From: JBBDNV01 sp040877415
Lineage (GTDB): Bacteria > Planctomycetota > Planctomycetia > Pirellulales > PALSA-1355
Direction: 5' to 3'
Length of the DNA stretch: 64,000 nt
NCBI GenBank assembly: GCA_040877415.1
Contig: JBBDNV010000090.1
Span: 1-64,000, forward strand
Shown: in pieces, positions 1 to 8,723 of the stretch
Position numbering within the stretch: the first letter of the stretch is position 1
Layout of the letters: every line of letters begins with the position of its first letter
Translations under genes and position numbers: made by a program
The notes under the pieces: generated by a model
Told to the model about the DNA's origin: nothing
What the model saw: the letters and a program-made list of their open reading frames with translations, nothing else
The model's database searches: none

Positions 1-53
1 TAACACAAGAGATTTTGGCTCTCTCGTTCTAGGTTCGAGTCCTAGCCGGGTAG
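1..53 (+). tRNA. tRNA-Gln (anticodon TTG), 5' end cut off by the window
   Basis: Anticodon stem AGAGA (8-12) pairs with TCTCT (20-24) around the loop TTTTGGC, giving anticodon TTG at 15-17. The T arm CTAGG-TTCGAGT-CCTAG spans 29-45, the 3' acceptor strand CCGGGTA spans 46-52, and the discriminator is G53, which fits Gln. CCA is not encoded. The D arm and 5' acceptor strand lie before the window. Tail remnants at 820-882 and 1985-2089 point toward this tRNA, so it may once have been an integration target. Confidence 0.85.
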
Positions 54-164
54 CTGGAGTAGGGGTTGGGGGTCGGGGATTGGGGACCGGATAACGAAAA
101 TAGCGGCGCGCCGGCGGACCCGTGATGTCTGGCACTTCGCATTTTGGCCCCTGTCGTTGAAGCC

Positions 165-470
165 TCACTCCGGGTCATGCGCGTCAGGCGCTGCGGGCGG
201 GCTTGACGGCACTTCGCGAGCGGCGTGGACGACGGCAACGATGTCAATCTGCTTCGGCAGAACCTGGACTTCGTCCAACGGGACGGTTCTGCCTTCACGC
301 GAATCCTTCAGTCCGATCTCGACCGCTTGCCGGACGTAGATTTCGTACTGAAGGTCTTCCCACGTGGCATCCGCCGGCAATCGTTCGACGAGCCGTAGAG
401 CATCGTCTTTAATGGAACCACTCGACACGTCGGCTCCTCCAATGGCAGGATACGGTAGTTCGCTTGCCAA
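165..470 (-). CDS. Orphan antitoxin-like protein (RelB/ParD-type helper), 101 aa
   Basis: The central part (DALRLVERLPADATWEDLQ followed by EIYVRQAVEIGLKDSREGR and VPLDEV) has the form of short antitoxins that usually sit before a RelE/ParE toxin. They have a hydrophobic helix, a 'P.dATWeDl.Y.iYvRq' strand-helix segment and an '.eGr.v..dEV' ending. The last ~30 residues are low-complexity (VPSSPPAAPDAHDPE) and do not resemble a normal antitoxin end, so the gene may be frameshifted near its 3' end. No toxin follows: only about 110 bases separate its stop from the tRNA. It may be an orphan or decayed module. The family assignment rests on sequence resemblance only. Confidence 0.55.
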   Translation of the reverse strand: MASELPYPAIGGADVSSGSIKDDALRLVERLPADATWEDLQYEIYVRQAVEIGLKDSREGRTVPLDEVQVLPKQIDIVAVVHAAREVPSSPPAAPDAHDPE

Positions 471-819
471 CTAGCCCCAATTATTTCCGTTCATGACGGC
501 CAGTACAACACCCGTCGCGTGCCCTGAAATCCTGGATCAGTTATCGGCAGCAGGCGGCGAAGCAAAGAGTCAACCGAGCGCCCGTGCTGCTTTGCTCGGC
601 GGAGTCCTTTTCGTCCCTAGCCCATCACCCCGGTCCCTTGCCCCCTAGACAGTTTCGAATCCTATGGCGCGACCCGACAGGAGGCGGTCGAGCGGGCCCA
701 GGCGTTGTCGTTGCGAGTGCTGGCCGATCGCTTGGAGCACGGCGAAAGCGTGCCCGAGATGGGCGACGTTTTCGCCGTCATGCCGTGAGTCATTGGCAGT
801 CCGTTAAAGCGCGTCGCCT
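471..819. other. Gene-free stretch
   Basis: No open frame with convincing codon structure is present on either strand between the antitoxin-like gene and the tail remnant. It holds short overlapping frames only and no strong hairpin. It is probably decayed DNA. Confidence 0.4.
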
Positions 820-882
820 GCCGGGCAGCGATGGCCAAGGGGCGACGATGCTGGCCAGAATCGGGTCAAACGCGCCCGATTT
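820..882 (-). repeat. Tail remnant copy 1 (integrase-tail family)
   Basis: Read on the minus strand this encodes KSGAFDPILASIVAPWPSLPG. This is clearly related to three other places in the window: 1985-2089, 35049-35093 and the stranded integrase tail ending at 38933. It starts 14 bases past the desaturase stop and has no gene of its own. I read it as a decayed piece of an integrase-tail-like coding sequence. Confidence 0.6.
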
Positions 883-895
883 GCCGTTGCCTTGG

Positions 896-1837
896 TCAGG
901 GCCGGCGAGAAACGCGGTCGAGCGGATACTTCACGACGTTGGTGGCCAATCCGAGCCGTTCGAGAATCCGAATCGTGATATACGTCACGTCGAATTCCCA
1001 CCACTTGTGGCCGTGAGCCGCGCAGTGTTGATAGGCGTGATGGTTGTTGTGCCAACCGTCGCCGTTGCTGATCAGAGCGAACAACACGTTGTTGCGGCTC
1101 GAATCTCCCGTTTCGTAATTCTGATATCCGAAGACGTGTCCGAATGAATTGACCGTCCAGGTGATATGCCAAACGAGAACGGTGCGGAGGAATACGCCCC
1201 ACACCAGCAAGCTGGCGGCGAACTGCACGCCGAGCGGCCAATCGCCGGTCGACGCCCAGCCGATCGCCAATCCGACAAGATAGAAAAGCGCCGCGTGAGC
1301 GAGGTAAATCCAAACCCATCGCAGCTTGCATTCAATCCAAAAATAATAAGGATCGCGAAGGATGTCGCGGCAGTAGTGCTCATAGTGAAACGTGCTGTCG
1401 TGACTCGCGTTCTTGACGACGACCCACCCGACGTGCCCCCACAGGAGATTCACCAGCGGGCTGTGGGGATCGGATTGCTCGTCGGAATGTTGATGGTGCA
1501 AGCGATGAATCGCGACCCAGCGGGCTGGCGAATCCTGGAGACAGCACACGGACAGCGTCGTGACGCAGTATTCGAGCCATTTCGGCAGCGTCAAGGAGCG
1601 GTGCGTCAGCATGCGGTGAAAACCGAGGTTGATGCCCAACGTTCCGAAGACGTAGAGGCCCAACAAGCAGGCAACCAGTCCGGTCCAGCTAAAAAACCAG
1701 GGGACGAATGCCAACAGCGCCAGCAGGTGAATGATCACGAGATTGATGGCGTACTGCCAATAAACCCGAACCGGGTTGGTCGATGCCGGACGCAAAAGCG
1801 GAAGGTCCGTCCGCGCGGTGGTCTCAGTCATCGCCAT
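896..1837 (-). CDS. Fatty-acid desaturase (acyl-CoA delta-9 / membrane di-iron type)
   Basis: A 313-residue membrane desaturase that should insert a cis double bond into an acyl chain using a di-iron centre. The three histidine boxes are visible: HRMLTH (about residues 74-79), HRLHH (111-115) and HNNHH near residue 250. Hydrophobic pairs of segments lie at about 32-70 and 180-220. The start at 1837 (MAMTETT) has an AAGGA sequence a few bases upstream; the frame stays open further upstream, but that part is the tail remnant and is not expected to be translated as part of this gene. The length matches the bacterial delta-9 family. The gene is monocistronic and lies between two same-strand copies of the tail remnant, so it may have arrived as cargo. 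An electron donor is not encoded nearby. Confidence 0.9.
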   Translation of the reverse strand: MAMTETTARTDLPLLRPASTNPVRVYWQYAINLVIIHLLALLAFVPWFFSWTGLVACLLGLYVFGTLGINLGFHRMLTHRSLTLPKWLEYCVTTLSVCCLQDSPARWVAIHRLHHQHSDEQSDPHSPLVNLLWGHVGWVVVKNASHDSTFHYEHYCRDILRDPYYFWIECKLRWVWIYLAHAALFYLVGLAIGWASTGDWPLGVQFAASLLVWGVFLRTVLVWHITWTVNSFGHVFGYQNYETGDSSRNNVLFALISNGDGWHNNHHAYQHCAAHGHKWWEFDVTYITIRILERLGLATNVVKYPLDRVSRRP

Positions 1838-1984
1838 CGTCCGATCCTTGTTTAACCGACATTTCCCATAGGGACCGAGCCTAAAACCGATCCAGACTCG
1901 CAATTGCCATGATTGTAACAGCACGCCGGTCCCCCAGGCGTGCAGCACACGGTGAATTCTTCTCCATTGTTGTGGCCCTGGCGG

Positions 1985-2089
1985 CCCGACGAGGGCGAGC
2001 ATTGCCCGCCGAATCCGCCGAATCGGTTCCGGTAGCGTTGGCCAAGCGGCCACGATTTTGGCTAGAATGGGGCCAATCGCGCCGGATTC
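1985..2089 (-). repeat. Tail remnant copy 2 (integrase-tail family)
   Basis: On the minus strand this encodes ESGAIGPILAKIVAAWP, then TLPEPIRRIRRAMLALVG. It matches the tail at 38850-38933 (LAKIVAAWP...PIRRAMMALVG) and the shorter copies at 820-882 and 35049-35093. Compared with the tail it carries a small insertion (IRRIRRA against IRRA). It lies upstream of the desaturase in the same orientation as copy 1. The rest of the 1838-2163 interval shows no gene. Confidence 0.65.
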
Positions 2090-2163
2090 TGCGCTGCCTA
2101 GCCGGGGCGCTCGCGTCGTCTCGGGCGACTGGTCGACATCGATTCACTGCAAAGGAACCGGTC

Positions 2164-3225
2164 ATGAATCGCTTACTTTCCCGCTTGTGCATGTCGGCTC
2201 TTACCGGATCGGCTCTCGTTGGGGCGGCTTTGGCCGAGGAGCCGACCCTTAAGCCCCCGGTGAGAAAGGTCGAAATCAAGTACGCCTGCGAAATCGCCGA
2301 AGTGCCCGAGGGCGCAAAGGCCGTCGACTTGTGGATTCCGGTCGCCACGAGCGACAAGCGGCAGACCGTTCGGCTTTTGAACGAGGATCAGCTTCAAGGG
2401 GGCCGCTTCACGACCGACAAGAGTTTCGGCAACCGCATCTACTATCGGCGCTTCGAGGGGCCGTTTGGCACGAGCGGCAGCGACGCCGGCACGAAAGTCG
2501 CCACCTCGCGCGGCGAACCGATCCGGCTCGAACTCACCTACGACGTCGAAGTCCACGAAGCCACCGTGCCGCAAGCCAAGAAGCTGGTTTCCACCCAACA
2601 GGTCGAACCTCCGGCCCAGTTCGCGCCGTATCTGACCGAAACGAAAATGATTCCCATCAAAGGACGCGTCACCGAACTGGCGCAAGGCATCGACTTGCCC
2701 GACGGCGAGCCGCTGCGTGCCGCTCGCAAGATTTACGATCACCTCGTCGATACGATGGTCTACAACTACCTGGCCAAGGGAGCCGGCTCGGGCGACGCCG
2801 TGTGGGCCTGCGACAGCAAGACGGGCGACTGCACCGACTACCACTCGGTATTCATCGGCGTTTGCCGCTGGCGGGGCATCCCGGCCGACCACGTGTTCGG
2901 CATGCCCATTCCGCCGGATAAGACCGAGGGCGGCATCAAGTTCTGCCACTGCTGGGCCCGGTTCTGGGTGGCCGGCGTGGGCTGGATCCCGATCGACGCC
3001 TCGCGCGCCGACAAGTTTCCGGCCGATCGCGATTACTACTTTGGCACCATCGGCAGCACCTGGGTCACGCTGGCGCACGGCCGCGACGTAATCCTCGAAC
3101 CGCCGCAACAGGGCGAGCCCATTAACATGTTCGACGAGCCGATCGCCGAAGCCGACGGCCGCCCCTGCCACGTCAAGTGGCACGGATCCTACAAAGACCG
3201 GCATGACGTGGCCGGCGCGAAGTAG
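2164..3225 (+). CDS. Secreted transglutaminase-like protein
   Basis: A 353-residue protein with a signal peptide (about residues 1-25, ending ...GAALAEE). The N-terminal half is a beta-rich domain of the kind that precedes bacterial transglutaminase-like domains. The C-terminal half has the papain-like triad layout: Cys in KTGDCTDYHSVF, His in FCHCWARFW and Asp in WIPIDAS. Proteins of this kind are thought to be cysteine proteases or transamidases outside the cytoplasm; the substrate is unknown. The start ATG at 2164 follows AAAGGAA by about 8 bases and puts the signal peptide at the N-terminus; the frame open upstream of it runs over the tail remnant and is rejected. The gene appears to stand alone. 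Confidence 0.8.
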   Translation: MNRLLSRLCMSALTGSALVGAALAEEPTLKPPVRKVEIKYACEIAEVPEGAKAVDLWIPVATSDKRQTVRLLNEDQLQGGRFTTDKSFGNRIYYRRFEGPFGTSGSDAGTKVATSRGEPIRLELTYDVEVHEATVPQAKKLVSTQQVEPPAQFAPYLTETKMIPIKGRVTELAQGIDLPDGEPLRAARKIYDHLVDTMVYNYLAKGAGSGDAVWACDSKTGDCTDYHSVFIGVCRWRGIPADHVFGMPIPPDKTEGGIKFCHCWARFWVAGVGWIPIDASRADKFPADRDYYFGTIGSTWVTLAHGRDVILEPPQQGEPINMFDEPIAEADGRPCHVKWHGSYKDRHDVAGAK

Positions 3226-3438
3226 TGGATCCACGCTGCTTTTTGTGGGGAGAAGCGCACGATGGGCCTCGACACGGTCGAACTGGCAATCGTTGCCGAT
3301 CTCGGCGCAAGCTAGTTGGCACAGCGGCCCTCCGCGAAAAGGGCTGCATTCAACGACCCGGCAGGCTACGATAGGGCCGTCGCACGGCGTTCTTGTTCTC
3401 GACTCAACAACTCATCTTCTCACATGCGGAGTCTCGGC

Positions 3439-4578
3439 ATGAAACGGCCCGGAATTCTGGCCTGCACGCTGCTACTGGCTGTCGCATTGTCGCTCGTTGT
3501 TCCCTGTGGCGACCTCGCCCGAGCCGGCGAGCCGGCCGCGGGACGTGCCACCGACAACGTCATCCTGCTGATGACCGACGGGCTGCGCTGGCAGGAAGTT
3601 TTCAATGGGGCCGAAGAGTCGCTCATGACCGAAGAGCCCGGCGGCGTCAAGAACGTGGACGCGCTCAAGCAGGCCTTTTGGCACGATACGCCCGAGGAGC
3701 GGCGCGAGGCGCTGATGCCGTTTTTGTGGACCGTCGTGGCTAAGCAAGGACAAATCTTTGGCAATCAGGCCAAAGGGAGCAAAGTCCAGGTCACCAATGG
3801 AATGAACTTCTCCTATCCCGGTTACAACGAAACACTGTGCGGATATGCCGATCCGCGCATCGACTCCAATGACAAGAAGCTGAACCCGAACATCACCGTC
3901 TTCGAATGGCTGCACCGCAAGCCGCGATTCCGCGGCAAATCGGCGGCCTTTGCGGCCTGGGACTGCTTTCCCTTCATCTTCAACCACGAGCGCTGCGGGT
4001 TCCTCATTAACGCCGGCTACGACCCCCTGATAGTTTCTCGCCCCAACCCGCGCGTCGAACTGCTCAACCGGCTGCGCGTGGAAACGACCCAGTATTTTCC
4101 CGACGAGCCCTTCGATTCGATTGTGATTCATACGGCTCTGGAATACGTGAAAGACCACAAACCACGGCTGCTTTTCCTGTCCCTGGGCGAAACCGACACC
4201 TGGGGCCACGCCGGGCGCTACGACCACTATCTCGCCTCCGCCCACCGCGCCGACGCGTGCTTCAAAGAGTTGTGGGAAACTTTGCAGTCGATGCCCGAGT
4301 ATCGCGGCAAAACCTCGGTCATCTTCACCGTCGACCACGGACGCGGCGATGCGCCGGTCGATTGGAAGAGTCACGGCCGGGACATCGCGCGCTCGGAGTT
4401 CATTTGGCTGGCCGCTCTCGGCCCCGATACGAAGGCGCTGGGAGAGCGCGAAAACGTGCCGTTGGTGACGCAAAGCCAGGTGGCCGCGACCCTGGCGGCG
4501 CTCGTGGGCGAAGACTTTTGCTCCGCGGTCCCCCAGGCCGCCAGGCCGATCGCCGGCGTGCTCGCGCAACCAGAGTAA
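3439..4578 (+). CDS. Alkaline-phosphatase-superfamily hydrolase, secreted
   Basis: About 379 residues with a signal peptide (LLLAVALSLVV region, cleavage near ARAGEP). Metal-site motifs of the alkaline phosphatase / phosphodiesterase superfamily are visible: an N-terminal Asp in VILLMTDGLRW, a Ser/Thr nucleophile region in SYPGYNETLCGY, Asp/His in ETDTWGHAGRYDHYL, and FTVDHGRGD followed by KSHG. Phosphatase, phosphodiesterase or sulfatase activity is possible; the substrate cannot be read. ATG 3439 is chosen because a GGAG sequence precedes it at good spacing; an in-frame ATG at 3424 would add five residues. The 3226-3438 gap upstream shows no gene. Confidence 0.8.
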   Translation: MKRPGILACTLLLAVALSLVVPCGDLARAGEPAAGRATDNVILLMTDGLRWQEVFNGAEESLMTEEPGGVKNVDALKQAFWHDTPEERREALMPFLWTVVAKQGQIFGNQAKGSKVQVTNGMNFSYPGYNETLCGYADPRIDSNDKKLNPNITVFEWLHRKPRFRGKSAAFAAWDCFPFIFNHERCGFLINAGYDPLIVSRPNPRVELLNRLRVETTQYFPDEPFDSIVIHTALEYVKDHKPRLLFLSLGETDTWGHAGRYDHYLASAHRADACFKELWETLQSMPEYRGKTSVIFTVDHGRGDAPVDWKSHGRDIARSEFIWLAALGPDTKALGERENVPLVTQSQVAATLAALVGEDFCSAVPQAARPIAGVLAQPE

Positions 4579-4593
4579 TTCATCAAGCCTTGG

Positions 4594-5097
4594 TCAGCGA
4601 ATCCAGTTCGAAGTTCGCAGGTGATTGAAGTTGACCGCGTCAACCCCTTCGCTCTGTAGGGCTACAAAGAGCTTCAGGTCGTCAGTGAGAGCAAGCAGTC
4701 GGCCGCGCGATATTTCGATGACACCCGCGTCCGCCAGACCACAATGAAGGTACTGCGCACTTTCCGAAGTCTTTGCGCTCGGAAGGTATTCTTCGGAGAG
4801 GCTCGATATGCGGCTTCGGAATTGACTTCGCCACATTCGCACTTGATCAGCCGGCATTTGACCCGCAAGATTGTGGACTTCAGTTAATATGTTTGGGGTC
4901 GTGACAACAGTCCCGAACCAATCGAACAAGCGAAGCAGGAAGTCCAAGTCTTCGGCGGTGAACTGTCGCGTGCGCTTGAAGCTTGTGATAAGTCGCCGAT
5001 CACATGTGCCAACGAAATAAAGCAGCAGGATGTTTGTGTCGACGAGCAGGCCACGGCCCTTGTATGTTTGCACGAGCCGGGTTAATGGATCCGTCAT
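4594..5097 (-). CDS. PIN-domain protein (likely VapC-like toxin)
   Basis: About 167 residues. The N-terminus GLLVDTNILLLYFVG is the first strand of a PIN domain with its catalytic Asp. Further acidic positions lie in TEVHNL, LADAGVIEI and ALTDDLKLF, in the order expected for the four-acid metal site. PIN proteins of this size are usually RNases in toxin-antitoxin pairs. The start is taken at ATG 5097, which overlaps the stop of the upstream gene as ATGA and implies translational coupling; an upstream in-frame start would add ten residues. The protein is longer than a typical VapC (about 130 aa), with an insert at about 45-90. Confidence 0.75.
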   Translation of the reverse strand: MTDPLTRLVQTYKGRGLLVDTNILLLYFVGTCDRRLITSFKRTRQFTAEDLDFLLRLFDWFGTVVTTPNILTEVHNLAGQMPADQVRMWRSQFRSRISSLSEEYLPSAKTSESAQYLHCGLADAGVIEISRGRLLALTDDLKLFVALQSEGVDAVNFNHLRTSNWIR

Positions 5098-5357
5098 TGC
5101 AGTTGCCGAATCTTGATCGACTGGCACTCGCCGGTCTCGGCATCGACGATGATCTGCTTATACACGCGCTCATATTTTCGGCCGAGCGGCGCTAACGGGG
5201 ATTCCAAGGGTTCCAGCCGCAAATAACTCAACGTGATATACCACTGGGCGTCATCATCGGACAGCTCGACCTCTTCAAGTTGGAGATCGTGCAGATCGTG
5301 AAATACCTCGCCCATGTATTGGGTCGCCCGTGCGACGGCCTCTTTAACGTCTATCAT
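5094..5357 (-). CDS. Small partner of the PIN protein, 87 aa, possible antitoxin
   Basis: An acidic 87-residue protein beginning MIDVKEAVARATQYMGEVF. It has a central beta-rich part (WYITLSYLRLEPLESPLA) and ends in a strand containing GECQSIKIRQLQ. I do not recognise a DNA-binding motif. It is the first gene of a two-gene unit and its stop overlaps the PIN start (ATGA), which suits an antitoxin or immunity partner. Such small alpha/beta proteins are also found as stand-alone hypothetical genes next to PIN genes, so the antitoxin role is an inference from position. Confidence 0.6.
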   Translation of the reverse strand: MIDVKEAVARATQYMGEVFHDLHDLQLEEVELSDDDAQWYITLSYLRLEPLESPLAPLGRKYERVYKQIIVDAETGECQSIKIRQLQ

Positions 5358-5481
5358 GATCTCACCGTTTCGCTATCCGCCACTGCGGTTCGTCCACTCA
5401 GTGGTCCGGGAGCCGAACGTTGCTCCTCTTGAAGCATAACCGATCGCAATCAGACAAGGCAAATTCGCCTCGGACTAACCG

Positions 5482-8325
5482 ATGAACAATCACATCCTAT
5501 GGCTGGTATTGTGCCTCCTTCCGTCCGATACCAAGCAGCTTTCCCAACCCGAAGTGCTCGATCCGCGCTTGAAAATCGAACTGTTCGCCGCGGAGCCGGA
5601 TATCGTCACGCCGTGCGGCATCGCGGTCGACGGCCGCGGGCGCGTGTTGGCGGTCGAAAGCCAATCGCACTTTCGCCCGACCGACTACCAGGGCCCGCCG
5701 GCCGATCGTATTCGCATGTTTGAAGACACCGACGGCGACGGGCGGGCGGACAAGATCACCAATTTCTTTGAGGGAACCACCTGGACGATGAACGTCGGCG
5801 TGCATCCCGACGGTTCGCTCTACGTGGCCACGCGCAGCGAGATCTTCCGGTTGCGCGACACCAACGACGACGCAGCGGCCGACGAGCGAACGCCGATCGT
5901 GCGGCTGGAAACCAAGGGCGCTTATCCGCACAACGGCCTGTCGGGCTTCGCCTTCGATTTCGAAGGCAACGTCTATTTCGGCCTGGGCGAAAACCTGGGG
6001 GCCCCATTCAAGCTCATCGGCACCGACGGCTCAATCGCCAGCGACCTGGAAGGAGGGCAGATCTATCGCTGCCGCCCCGACGGCAGCCAGGTCCGCCTGG
6101 TCGCTTTCGGCTTTTGGAACCCCTTTCACCTGGCGTTCGACGCGTTCGGACGCCTGTTCGCCGTCGACAACGATCCCGATTCGCTGCCGCCCTGCCGACT
6201 GATGCACATTGTCGCAGGGGGCAATTATGGCTACCGCTATCGCAACGGCCGCAAAGGCGTGCACCCGTTTACCGCCTGGAACGGCGAGCTGCCCGGCACT
6301 TTGCCCATGGTGGCCGGCACGGGCGAGGCTCCCTCGGGAATCGTTGCCTACGAATCGGATCACTTGCCGGCCGATTACGTCGGCGATCTGCTGGTCACCA
6401 GTTGGGGCGATCATCGCATCGAGCGCTACCGCCTCGTGCCGCGCGGGGCCAGTTTTCGCGCCGTCCCCGAGGCCATCGTCGCGGGGGACGAGAATTTCAG
6501 GCCCGTGGGAATTGCCGTTGCGCCCGACGGTTCGCTGTACGTGACCGACTGGGTGAAGCGCGACTACGAGTTGCACGGCAAGGGGCGCATCTGGCACATC
6601 ACGGCGCCAGGCGTCAAGGGGTCCGATAGGCCACGGTCCGACTCGCCGAAAGCTGCAATCCGCGCCGCCCATCGGCCCTTGCGCGAACAGGCCGCGCGGC
6701 AATTGGCCGCCGATCGCGACGCCGGACCAGAATTTTTGGCAAAGCTGGCTGCGGGCGATCCTGCGCCGCGCGTGCGGACCGTCGCGCTGGCGGCATTGCG
6801 GTCGGTAGGAATCGTCGAGCCCATTGCCAAGGCCGCGCTAGCCGATCCGTCGGCCGACGTTCGCGCCGCCGCCGTGCGCTGTTTGGGTGAAGGGACAAAT
6901 TTGCCCGAATTGTTAGCCGCCGGCCAGCCGGCGGAAGTCCGAGCCGAGGCGATGCGGCGGGCGGCGGACCCCGGTGTGGCGGACGTTTTGTGGAACCACG
7001 TTGCCGATTCCGACGCGTTCGTCGCCCAAGCGGCGCGCCAGGGGCTGGCGCGATTGCGCGTCGTCAGCGCCGACGTCAACCTGAAGGGAATGTCCGCCGC
7101 CAGGCGCCTGGCCTGCCTGTTGATCCTGCGCGAGTCGCGCGATCCGCGCGCAGCCGAACTCTTGCCCATCTTTCTCCGCGACCCGGACAGCGCGGTGCGG
7201 TTTTCGGCCGTTCAATGGGTTGGCGAGGAGCGGGTGACCGGGATGCGCGAGCCCTTGGTCGAGGCCCTTTCGGCCGGCCCGGCCACCGCCCGGCTGTTCG
7301 GCGGATACCTGGCGGCCATGGAGCGGCTGGACGGCGTGACGCGCGCGCCGTCGGATGAATGGGCCGGCCAGCAGTACATGGCGCGGGCCTTGGAAGATCC
7401 GCGCACCAGCGCAGAGGTTCGCCGCTTTGCGCTGCGCATGCTGCGGCCCGACCATCCGGTGCTCTCGATCCAGCGCCTGCGGCAATTTCTCGGCGGCGAC
7501 GACCGGTCCTTGCAATTGGAAGCGGTGCGGACGCTGCGCGATTCTCGTCACCGCAAGCGCGGCGAGTTGCTGTCGGAAATCGCCTCCGCGACTGACGATC
7601 CGCTGGAACTGCGCGCCGAAGCGATCGTGGGCCTTTCGCCGGACGACTCGAAAACGCGCGCGCTTCTCGTTTCGCTGGCCGGCGACAAGGAACCGGTCTT
7701 GCGTCACGAGGCCTTGCGATCTCTGCGCGGCGGCACGCTCGATCGGACCGAGCGCGAAGAACTGGCGCGCATCGCGGGTCTCGACGCTCCAACCGCCGAA
7801 CTCGTCCACCGCGTCCTGCAACCAGACTCGGCCGAGTCGACGCCCGCGGCTGAAGACGTCGAGGCGTGGATCCGCGCCCTGCGCGGACCGACCGGACGCA
7901 TCGAGGGCGATCGACGCGCAGGGGAAAGGATCTTCTTTCATCAAAAATCGGCCGCCTGTTCACGCTGTCATCAGATCGCCGGGCGCGGCGCGCAAATCGG
8001 TCCGGAGCTGACCGCCGCAACGGGCGTGCTCGCCGAAGAGCGGCTGATCGAATCGATCCTGCGCCCGAGCAAGGAAATCGCCCCGCAGTTCGTCTCGTGG
8101 CTGGTGGTCACGACCGCCGGCAAGTCGTTAGTCGGCATGTTGGTGCACGAGGAAGCCACCGGCGAACAAACGTATGCCGACCAGCACGGCAATCTCGTCG
8201 AGTTCAGACCACTAGAGATCGAAACCCGCCGACCGCAGCCGACGTCGATCATGCCCGACGGGCTGGCGCGGCAGTTGACCATCAAGGAGTTTCGCGATTT
8301 GGTGGCGTTTTTGCGGTCACCTTAG
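5482..8325 (+). CDS. Pirellula-type dehydrogenase with HEAT repeats and C-terminal haem domain
   Basis: 947 residues in the planctomycete/verrucomicrobial layout. It starts with a short hydrophobic leader. A six-bladed NHL-like 'membrane-bound dehydrogenase' domain follows (TIGR02604-type; VLDPRLKIELFAAEPDIVTP at the start, DTDGDGRADK calcium-like loop, ends near residue 385). An Ala/Arg-rich HEAT-like region spans about 400-760. The last ~130 residues form a Pirellula/Verrucomicrobium-type c-haem domain (TIGR02603-type) with CSRCH at about 826-830. Such proteins are thought to be periplasmic redox enzymes acting on sugars or polyols; the substrate is unknown. There is no obvious Shine-Dalgarno sequence before ATG 5482. 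The gene stands alone. Confidence 0.88.
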   Translation: MNNHILWLVLCLLPSDTKQLSQPEVLDPRLKIELFAAEPDIVTPCGIAVDGRGRVLAVESQSHFRPTDYQGPPADRIRMFEDTDGDGRADKITNFFEGTTWTMNVGVHPDGSLYVATRSEIFRLRDTNDDAAADERTPIVRLETKGAYPHNGLSGFAFDFEGNVYFGLGENLGAPFKLIGTDGSIASDLEGGQIYRCRPDGSQVRLVAFGFWNPFHLAFDAFGRLFAVDNDPDSLPPCRLMHIVAGGNYGYRYRNGRKGVHPFTAWNGELPGTLPMVAGTGEAPSGIVAYESDHLPADYVGDLLVTSWGDHRIERYRLVPRGASFRAVPEAIVAGDENFRPVGIAVAPDGSLYVTDWVKRDYELHGKGRIWHITAPGVKGSDRPRSDSPKAAIRAAHRPLREQAARQLAADRDAGPEFLAKLAAGDPAPRVRTVALAALRSVGIVEPIAKAALADPSADVRAAAVRCLGEGTNLPELLAAGQPAEVRAEAMRRAADPGVADVLWNHVADSDAFVAQAARQGLARLRVVSADVNLKGMSAARRLACLLILRESRDPRAAELLPIFLRDPDSAVRFSAVQWVGEERVTGMREPLVEALSAGPATARLFGGYLAAMERLDGVTRAPSDEWAGQQYMARALEDPRTSAEVRRFALRMLRPDHPVLSIQRLRQFLGGDDRSLQLEAVRTLRDSRHRKRGELLSEIASATDDPLELRAEAIVGLSPDDSKTRALLVSLAGDKEPVLRHEALRSLRGGTLDRTEREELARIAGLDAPTAELVHRVLQPDSAESTPAAEDVEAWIRALRGPTGRIEGDRRAGERIFFHQKSAACSRCHQIAGRGAQIGPELTAATGVLAEERLIESILRPSKEIAPQFVSWLVVTTAGKSLVGMLVHEEATGEQTYADQHGNLVEFRPLEIETRRPQPTSIMPDGLARQLTIKEFRDLVAFLRSP

Positions 8326-8332
8326 CCGGCCA

Positions 8333-8416
8333 TTGAAAAATGGGACTGGCTCCGAGCACGTCGCGGCGAGACCGGCGAAAAACGGCGGTCGCGAGGTGCC
8401 TGTCCCAGTTTTTCAA
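8333..8416. repeat. Imperfect inverted repeat, REP/MITE-like
   Basis: The left arm TTGAAAAATGGGACTGGCTC and the right arm (8396-8416, reverse complement TTGAAAAACTGGGACAGGCA) pair over about 20 bases with one indel and two mismatches, around a GC-rich core that can form a further short stem. It sits 8 bases after the dehydrogenase stop and could act as a terminator. Its size and exact ends look more like a dispersed palindromic element. The rest of the gene-free 8417-8723 interval is ordinary apart from an AT-rich run near 8580-8620 that may hold the promoter of the next gene. Confidence 0.65.
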
Positions 8417-8723
8417 CACGCTGTTAGCCGGATCGGGTTGGTGCGTCATGGTTCCAGAAAACGGACGTAACATGCTATCGTGCCTGGATTTATCATGGCG
8501 CAATTGTGCTGCCGGAGCCCCCTGATTCTAACGACTACCTCTGACGGGGTACGGCGGTGGCCTTCGAGCCGGAGAATCGAGCAAATTTTTTTCGCGAAAT
8601 ATTTTTCCCAACTTGCTTGACAGCACCTCCTGGCCGGATAGGATGATGGCCACGGCAGAGTGACCGAGGGTGCGAATGAGTCAACGCATCACGATGACGA
8701 TGCAACCTTGAAAGGGAAAGCTA

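Noticed and set aside
896..2053. Desaturase with a 72-residue N-terminal extension
   Set aside because: The extension is the tail-remnant sequence; ATG 1837 has an AAGGA site and normal length.
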